Shown in pieces: positions 58,877 to 64,000 of a stretch of DNA of 64,000 nucleotides. Every line of letters starts with the position of its first letter. Within the stretch, counting starts at the first letter, position 1. The position numbers and the translations under genes were made by a program. The notes under the pieces were generated by a model. The model made no database searches. It was not told the DNA's origin and saw nothing but the letters and a program-made list of their open reading frames with translations. The DNA comes from Clostridia bacterium (GTDB lineage Bacteria; Bacillota; Clostridia; Oscillospirales; Acutalibacteraceae): NCBI GenBank assembly GCA_017399535.1, contig JAFQBX010000041.1, positions 1 through 64,000 on the forward strand, in the 5' to 3' direction.

Positions 58877-61114
58877 ATGGCAGAATGTAACAAATGCGGA
58901 AATCTGCTTGACGAAAACGGTGTGTGCAAAAAATGCACTGATGCAGATGCCGGTGATATATACACAATGTGGGGAAAGCCGGGCTCAGCTTCGGAAAAGC
59001 CGGCAGCAAACAAACAGCCCGAAACCGACGAGGAAGATGTACTCGAAAAGGTCGAAATCTCTACCGAGCCCGAGGTAAAATATGCCCGGTCACAAATCGG
59101 TACTGCCGAGCAGCGTGCCGCATATTTCAATGCCATGGCAGGCGTCGAGGAAGAAGAGGTTGACGAGCAGTTTTACGTTTCGGAGAATAGTCTTTTTGAC
59201 GTTCCATTTAATGATACAAAGGATAATTTGGGCTACAATTTTCCGAAATTTCGAAATACCGCATCTAAAAAAACTCGCAAGAGTTTAAAAATTACTGCCC
59301 TTGTTGTTTCGGCTGTTGCCGTACTTACAGCCGCTGTAATCGTTGTCAGCAACTTTTTTAATTTCGGGCTTTTGACTTCGGGTCCCGAGGTGCCGATTAT
59401 CGCGGTAAAGGATGCTTCGCTGTATCTGACGACGAGTAAGGGCGGAATTCAGAGCGATATGTATTACAGCGACCGCATCGGCACGATAAAGAATACCATT
59501 CTCGACGGAAGGGTTAATCGAGTAAACTTTTCCTCCGATTACAGCCGAATGCTTGTTGTAGAAAAGTACGAATCGACCAACCAAACTTATACTCTGCACG
59601 AGAGAGAAACCTATTCTTCTGATTGGGTAACGGCGCAGAATAACGGAACCATAGTTGATACGGCTGTTTGCAGTGAATATAAATTCTTTAATGATGAAAA
59701 AGCAATCGCTTATTTGAAATTGAGCGGTGACGTTACCGAGCTGTGCGTGTATTCCTTTGCCGACGGCACGGCTAAAAAGATTGCCACCGACGTAACTGAA
59801 TTCAGCATTCAGGATAACAATACAGTTCTCTACATTTCTGATGGAAACCTGCATAGCTTAACCTATAAAGGCCATACCGACTTTACTACAAAGCTCGTTA
59901 CTGAATATGTATATCAGGTAAAAACGGCTTATGACTACGGATATACCGATTTAAACGATTATTTTTATATCACAGTCAAGCTAGAATATATCACCCAGAA
60001 TATGTACTACAACGCAGGTGAACTCCATTACGTAAAATCGGGCAAGGATAAGAAAATCGGCGACAATGCGTCCCAAATCGTAATGCCTGTATTTGATGAC
60101 GGTTCGGCATATTATATGCGCTCACAGTATTTTTCGCTTGGCGTAGGTTCCTTTATCGAGGACGATTGCGCCGAAAGTGACGCCGAGTATGTAGAGAAGC
60201 ATTATCAGAAAAACAGTGATGAAGCATACACGACCAGCGCAGAGGATTGGGCAAAGGTTCTCCGCCACAATCGCAGAAATATTAAATTCGGTGATCAAAC
60301 CTTCTCGATACTCGACATGGGAGTGTATAGCGAGGTTGCCAACGACCTTTGGTTCGTAAAAGGGGAAAAGCATACCGAAATAGCAAAGAATATTGTCGAT
60401 ATTACTTTTGCAGATAACGATGCTAAAACACTCGTTTACAGCTACTATCCCTTTAATATCAACAAGCTTCTGTTCAGCGAGGTTGAGCAGAATTATATTC
60501 AGTCGGAGTCGGCTATGGTCGGCTATTGCAAGGACATTCTCCTGCCAAAGTATAAGATAAAGGAGTTTGGCATTACAAAGGAAAATGAAAAGGTTGACCT
60601 CGACGCTTCGTTTGTTCGTAAAGCCGATATTACAGCCGACGGTAAAAAGATGTATTTTATGGACACCGAAAAGGAGAAAAGCGAATCTGGCGTATTAAAA
60701 ATGCTCAATCTCAGCGACCTTTCGGGTTGTGAAACTGTTATCAAGTCGATTGAGGATTTTGAAGTGATGGGCAATAACGCAGTATCAATTGCGCTTAATG
60801 ACGACCTGTTTTTAAATAATGAAAAAATCGGTCAGAATGTTAATAGTTATCAAACAGCCGAGGACGGAAAAAGCATTGTGTTCATCGACAATTTCAACGT
60901 AGTTGATAATGTCGGACGACTTCAAGTGTATAAGAATGGCGAAGTTGATAATATAACCGAAGGTGTTCACGATTTTGCGGTAATCAGCGAAAATACCCTT
61001 GCATACATCGGCAATTTTAATAAGGCAGAGGGCAGAGGTACGCTGTATATTGCTTCGGGTATAAAATCGGGCAGAGCAACCGATGTTATGGTTCAATCTA
61101 TTATTAGATATTAA
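58877..61114 (+). CDS. Zinc-ribbon, membrane-anchored propeller-like protein of unknown function
   Basis: This is a 745-residue protein. Residues 4-20 form a zinc ribbon (CNKCGNLLDENGVCKKC). An acidic cytoplasmic linker of about 115 residues follows, then one transmembrane helix (ITALVVSAVAVLTAAVIVVS, near 138-158) and a long extracytoplasmic region with repeated short beta elements such as TVLYISDGNLHSLTYKG and KSIVFIDNFNVVDNVGRLQV, resembling a propeller. The topology parallels the DUF5711-like protein at 35589. The zinc ribbon and one-pass layout suggest an envelope sensor or structural protein; the function is unknown. Confidence 0.7.
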   Translation: MAECNKCGNLLDENGVCKKCTDADAGDIYTMWGKPGSASEKPAANKQPETDEEDVLEKVEISTEPEVKYARSQIGTAEQRAAYFNAMAGVEEEEVDEQFYVSENSLFDVPFNDTKDNLGYNFPKFRNTASKKTRKSLKITALVVSAVAVLTAAVIVVSNFFNFGLLTSGPEVPIIAVKDASLYLTTSKGGIQSDMYYSDRIGTIKNTILDGRVNRVNFSSDYSRMLVVEKYESTNQTYTLHERETYSSDWVTAQNNGTIVDTAVCSEYKFFNDEKAIAYLKLSGDVTELCVYSFADGTAKKIATDVTEFSIQDNNTVLYISDGNLHSLTYKGHTDFTTKLVTEYVYQVKTAYDYGYTDLNDYFYITVKLEYITQNMYYNAGELHYVKSGKDKKIGDNASQIVMPVFDDGSAYYMRSQYFSLGVGSFIEDDCAESDAEYVEKHYQKNSDEAYTTSAEDWAKVLRHNRRNIKFGDQTFSILDMGVYSEVANDLWFVKGEKHTEIAKNIVDITFADNDAKTLVYSYYPFNINKLLFSEVEQNYIQSESAMVGYCKDILLPKYKIKEFGITKENEKVDLDASFVRKADITADGKKMYFMDTEKEKSESGVLKMLNLSDLSGCETVIKSIEDFEVMGNNAVSIALNDDLFLNNEKIGQNVNSYQTAEDGKSIVFIDNFNVVDNVGRLQVYKNGEVDNITEGVHDFAVISENTLAYIGNFNKAEGRGTLYIASGIKSGRATDVMVQSIIRY

Positions 61115-61125
61115 GGTGAAAAGGT

Positions 61126-61977
61126 TTGTATAAAATTATTCGTAAATCGAAGCTCAATGACCAAATGACCATGATGGTAATTGAGGCGCCTTTTGTCGCA
61201 AAAAAGGCACTCGCCGGTCAGTTTATAATGCTTCGTGTAAATGAAACGGGCGAAAGGATACCCTTGACGGTTGCCGATTACGACCGTGAAAAAGGATATG
61301 TGACCATTATTTTTCAGAAGGTCGGTAAAACGACAATGCTGCTTGATAGTCTCGACGAGGGTGACTCGGTGCTTGACCTTGTCGGCCCTCTCGGAAAGCC
61401 GACCGACCACACGGGAGTAAAACGTGCTGCAGTAATCGGCGGCGGCGCAGGTTGCGCAATTGCATATCCTCAGGCAAAAGCCATGAAGGAAAATGGAATT
61501 TACGTCGATATGATTGCCGGTTTCAGAAATAGCGACCTCGTCATTTTAGAGGATGAAATGGCAGCCGAAAGCAATCAGCTTATCATAATGACCGACGACG
61601 GCTCGAATGGAAACAAGGGCTTTGTCACCGATGCGCTTAAAAACGAGATTGCGGCAGGTAAGAATTATGATTTCGTTATAGCAATCGGTCCCTTGCCAAT
61701 GATGAAGGCGGTTTGCAATCTAACCAAAGAATACGGGATAAAAACCGTTATCAGTATGAATTCATATATGATTGACGGAACGGGAATGTGCGGCTGTTGT
61801 CGAGTGACGGTTGACGGAAAGGTGAAGTTCGCTTGTGTTGACGGACCCGATTTTGACGGCCATCTGGTCGATTTTGACGAAGCGATAAAGAGAAGCAGAA
61901 TTTATGCCGAGCAGGAAAGAAAAGCTCGTGATGAACACTGCAATTTAATGAAGGCAAAGGTGTCGGATAATGGCTGA
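61126..61977 (+). CDS. nfnA: NfnA-type FAD/NAD-binding subunit (electron-bifurcating transhydrogenase)
   Basis: The small subunit of NADH-dependent reduced ferredoxin:NADP oxidoreductase, also annotated sulfide dehydrogenase SudB. It has an FAD-binding domain (ERIPLTVADYDRE), an NAD-binding GGGAGCAIAYPQAKA, and a C-terminal [2Fe-2S] Cys cluster (DGTGMCGCCRVTVDGKVKFACVD). 283 residues. The start is TTG 61126 behind AAGGTGAAAAGG; no ATG fits. It overlaps nfnB by 8 bases. Confidence 0.9.
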   Translation: MYKIIRKSKLNDQMTMMVIEAPFVAKKALAGQFIMLRVNETGERIPLTVADYDREKGYVTIIFQKVGKTTMLLDSLDEGDSVLDLVGPLGKPTDHTGVKRAAVIGGGAGCAIAYPQAKAMKENGIYVDMIAGFRNSDLVILEDEMAAESNQLIIMTDDGSNGNKGFVTDALKNEIAAGKNYDFVIAIGPLPMMKAVCNLTKEYGIKTVISMNSYMIDGTGMCGCCRVTVDGKVKFACVDGPDFDGHLVDFDEAIKRSRIYAEQERKARDEHCNLMKAKVSDNG

Positions 61978-63352
61978 ACTGAATAAAAACAGGGTTGCCA
62001 TGCCCGAGCAACCTGCTGATAAGCGTGTTACGAATTTTGACGAGGTTGCGCTTGGCTATACTGCCGAAATGGCGGTTAAAGAGGCGTCACGTTGTCTTAA
62101 TTGTAAAAATATGCCCTGTGTCAGCGGCTGTCCCGTTAACATTCGCATCCCTGAATTTATAAAAAAAATACGCGAAAATAATATTGAGGGTGCGTATAAA
62201 ATTATTAAATCGACCAGTTCGCTTCCTGCCGTTTGCGGTCGCGTTTGCCCTCAGGAAAATCAATGTGAAGCGCGTTGCGTTTGCGGAATAAAGGGCGAAA
62301 GCGTTGCAATCGGTCGACTCGAAAGATACGTTGCCGACTATATGTTTGATAAGGAAATTGCCGAAAAAGCCGAGCAGAACGGCAAAAAGGTTGCGGTAAT
62401 CGGCGGTGGTCCGGCAGGGCTTACCTGCGCAGGAGACCTCAATAATCTCGGCTATGACGTTACCATTTTTGAGGCGTTTCATACCGCAGGTGGCGTTCTT
62501 TCTTACGGAATCCCCGAATTCCGTTTGCCAAAGAGTGTTGTACGTCACGAAATAAAAAATCTCGAAAAATCGGGCGTCAAGATAATGACGAATATGGTTA
62601 TCGGAAACGTACTTACCATTGACGAGATTTTTGATATGGGCTTTGAAGCGGTGTTTATTGGAAATGGCGCAGGTTTACCTAACTTTATGGGTATCGAGGG
62701 CGAAAACTTAAACAGCGTATTTTCTGCCAATGAATTTTTGACCCGTATCAATTTAATGAGAGCGTTTGACGATAATTACGATACGCCGATTTATAAATTC
62801 TCGTCGGTTGCGGTAATCGGCGGCGGAAACGTTGCCATGGATGCCGCCCGTTCAGCGAGACGACTCGGCGCCGAAAGGGTGTATATCGTGTACCGCCGTT
62901 CCGAGCAGGAAATGCCTGCCCGAAAGGAAGAGGTGCTTCACGCAAAGGAGGAGGGGATTGAATTCCTTTTCCTCAATAATATAAAGAAGATTAACGGCGA
63001 CGACAGCGGTAACGCAAGCTCGATTACCTGCGTTAAAATGGCACTTTCCGAAGCTGACGAAAGCGGTCGCAGAGCCCCTGTTGAAATTGTCGGCAGTGAA
63101 TATGACCTGAATGTTGATGCCGTAATTATGGCTATCGGAAACTTACCTAATAAGACGGTTGTTTCCACTTGTGAAGGCGTCCAAACGAATAGAAAGGGCT
63201 GCATCATCGTTGACGAGGAAACGCTTAAAACCACCCTCGACGGCGTATATGCAGGTGGCGACGCAGTAACAGGTGCCGCTACCGTAATTCTCGCTATGGG
63301 TGCAGGAAAAAAGGCCGCGCAATCAATTCACGAATATCTACAAAACAAATAA
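61970..63352 (+). CDS. nfnB: NfnB-type NADPH-binding subunit (GltD-like)
   Basis: The large subunit, similar to glutamate synthase small chain and annotated gltA/SudA in other genomes. N-terminal Cys clusters CLNCKNMPCVSGCPVN and CGRVCPQENQCEARCVCG hold two [4Fe-4S] centres. FAD-binding VAVIGGGPAGLTCAGDLN and NADPH-binding VAVIGGGNVAMDAARSARRL follow. Paired with nfnA, it should bifurcate electrons between NADPH, NADH and ferredoxin, as is common in Clostridia. 460 residues. The ATG lies inside the nfnA end. Confidence 0.92.
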   Translation: MAELNKNRVAMPEQPADKRVTNFDEVALGYTAEMAVKEASRCLNCKNMPCVSGCPVNIRIPEFIKKIRENNIEGAYKIIKSTSSLPAVCGRVCPQENQCEARCVCGIKGESVAIGRLERYVADYMFDKEIAEKAEQNGKKVAVIGGGPAGLTCAGDLNNLGYDVTIFEAFHTAGGVLSYGIPEFRLPKSVVRHEIKNLEKSGVKIMTNMVIGNVLTIDEIFDMGFEAVFIGNGAGLPNFMGIEGENLNSVFSANEFLTRINLMRAFDDNYDTPIYKFSSVAVIGGGNVAMDAARSARRLGAERVYIVYRRSEQEMPARKEEVLHAKEEGIEFLFLNNIKKINGDDSGNASSITCVKMALSEADESGRRAPVEIVGSEYDLNVDAVIMAIGNLPNKTVVSTCEGVQTNRKGCIIVDEETLKTTLDGVYAGGDAVTGAATVILAMGAGKKAAQSIHEYLQNK

Positions 63353-63366
63353 ATTCTCATTCAAAT

Positions 63367-63407
63367 AACGACTGTGGAAAAATTTCTCCACAGTCGTTAT
63401 TTTTTTA
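63367..63407 (+). terminator. Rho-independent terminator after nfnB
   Basis: AATAACGACTGTGGA pairs with TCCACAGTCGTTATT around AAAATTTC, followed by TTTTTT. Confidence 0.88.
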
Positions 63408-63454
63408 ATATCCTCGTCATATATTTAATTGATTAAATAAAGGCGGTGGTAAAT

Positions 63455-64000
63455 ATGTCTGGCGAAAAAATGATTGAAGAAATGACAAAGGACGAAAACA
63501 AAAGGGTAAAGGACCGCCTTATGAGCTTGATTTTCACTCAATCGGTGGTATGTGCGCTGATTATACTTTTTTCTTTTGCATTAAAGCTGATTGGCGGCGA
63601 CCTGTACGAATGGGAAAAGGGCGTTTATATATCCGATTTTGAGGACAAAACCTCGGTAAAAGAGGTGCTGAGTCAACTTTCCACCGCCGTCACGTCATCA
63701 AATTCGGCTGATGAAAAAGAGAAACCAACCCCTCCCGAAACCAAATCCGATAATACTCTCGAATATGCCGTTTTGAGTGAGGATGACGGCGCAGATGCAG
63801 TGATTGATTTCAAGGAGGTTCAAACCCTTTCGAGTGTAAAAATAGCCAAGCTTAATATGGTTATGCCTCTTTCAAAATACCGTGTCACAAGTGAATATGG
63901 CTATCGAGTGAATCCTGTTTCGGGACTTTATAAATTGCATAGTGGAGTTGATTTGGGCGCAAACAGCGGCGAAAAAATCTATTCTGTTCTTGACGGAAAG
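63455..64000 (+). CDS. M23 family metallopeptidase, SpoIIQ/NlpD-like (partial, runs off window)
   Basis: The frame opens at ATG 63455, behind AAAGGCGGTGG, and is still open at 64000 (182 codons). It has a charged cytoplasmic start (MSGEKMIEEMTKDENKRVKD), one membrane helix (MSLIFTQSVVCALIILFSFA), a Ser/Pro/Glu-rich spacer, and the beginning of an M23 peptidase domain: TSEYGYRVNPVSG and the zinc-ligand motif KLHSGVDLGA. It would face the envelope and cut or bind peptidoglycan. The rest lies beyond the window. Confidence 0.85.
   Translation, partial: MSGEKMIEEMTKDENKRVKDRLMSLIFTQSVVCALIILFSFALKLIGGDLYEWEKGVYISDFEDKTSVKEVLSQLSTAVTSSNSADEKEKPTPPETKSDNTLEYAVLSEDDGADAVIDFKEVQTLSSVKIAKLNMVMPLSKYRVTSEYGYRVNPVSGLYKLHSGVDLGANSGEKIYSVLDGK

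Overview
The window looks like a chromosome segment of a low-to-mid GC Clostridia bacterium, most likely an uncultured member of the Oscillospirales/Ruminococcaceae from a gut-type habitat. The evidence is Firmicutes gene order (rplU-prp-rpmA-obg-mrnC, ruvAB, an ecfAA'T module), an L27 with the cleavable N-terminal extension matched by Prp, ECF S components for biotin and riboflavin, small clostridial families (DUF6514-, DUF6472-, TIGR03905-like), two dockerin-bearing secreted proteins, a bile-salt-hydrolase-like enzyme and many TTG starts behind good ribosome binding sites. Family assignments come from recognising motifs by eye; no search was run.

Layout. 1-1460: a LOG-family gene, then a gene-poor stretch with a strong promoter, a foldable segment, and a 45-nt tRNA-Pro 3' half lacking its 5' half, followed by two terminators, a possible small membrane ORF and a third terminator. 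1479-9412 (minus): Gls24/Asp23 protein, FakA/YloV, RecG and a GH3 glycosidase in one run, plus a peptide-type solute-binding lipoprotein. 9582-13678 (plus): two secreted proteins with C-terminal dockerin-like repeats. 13771-21575: YebC, a GT39-like membrane protein, an Asn/Gln/Lys-repeat microprotein, cysK, birA-bioY under a clear BirA operator, a LysM protein and a two-component system. 21740-24551: L21 leader and rplU-prp-rpmA-obg-mrnC, with an apparent one-base frameshift in obg. 24597-28149: a second GH3 gene, a small unknown gene, and an FMN riboswitch with ribU. 28196-38296: a long co-directional run ruvA-ruvB-glmM-methyltransferase-ecfA1-ecfA2-ecfT-truA-DUF5711-like-cvpA-like-pgsA. 38363-43379: convergent clpE-like and clpC. 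43544-49551: Cys/Gly-rich microprotein, TSCPD protein, lipoprotein, rubrerythrin, Ntn hydrolase, patatin-like protein and an acyltransferase.

49700-51430 is the accessory region and the most unusual part. It holds two arrays of short variable hairpins separated by constant 9-10 nt words (TATATCATC/GATGATATA in one; AGTGATATT/AATATCACT in the other). In both arrays the word reverses orientation at the centre, so the whole array can fold into a long stem carrying hairpin branches. Both end in a hairpin with flanking A and T runs and the same 19-mer, GGCTGTTACGAACTATTTA. They bracket a short minus-strand cargo of a 43-aa ORF and a 213-aa membrane protein, and lie next to a broken XRE regulator.

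51438-64000: a Gfo/Idh/MocA oxidoreductase with a divergent AraC regulator, tRNA-Tyr and tRNA-Thr, small lipoprotein and DUF6472-like genes, an iron-dependent alcohol dehydrogenase, rsmA with a membrane protein, two conserved unknowns, nfnA-nfnB, and the start of an M23 peptidase cut by the window end.
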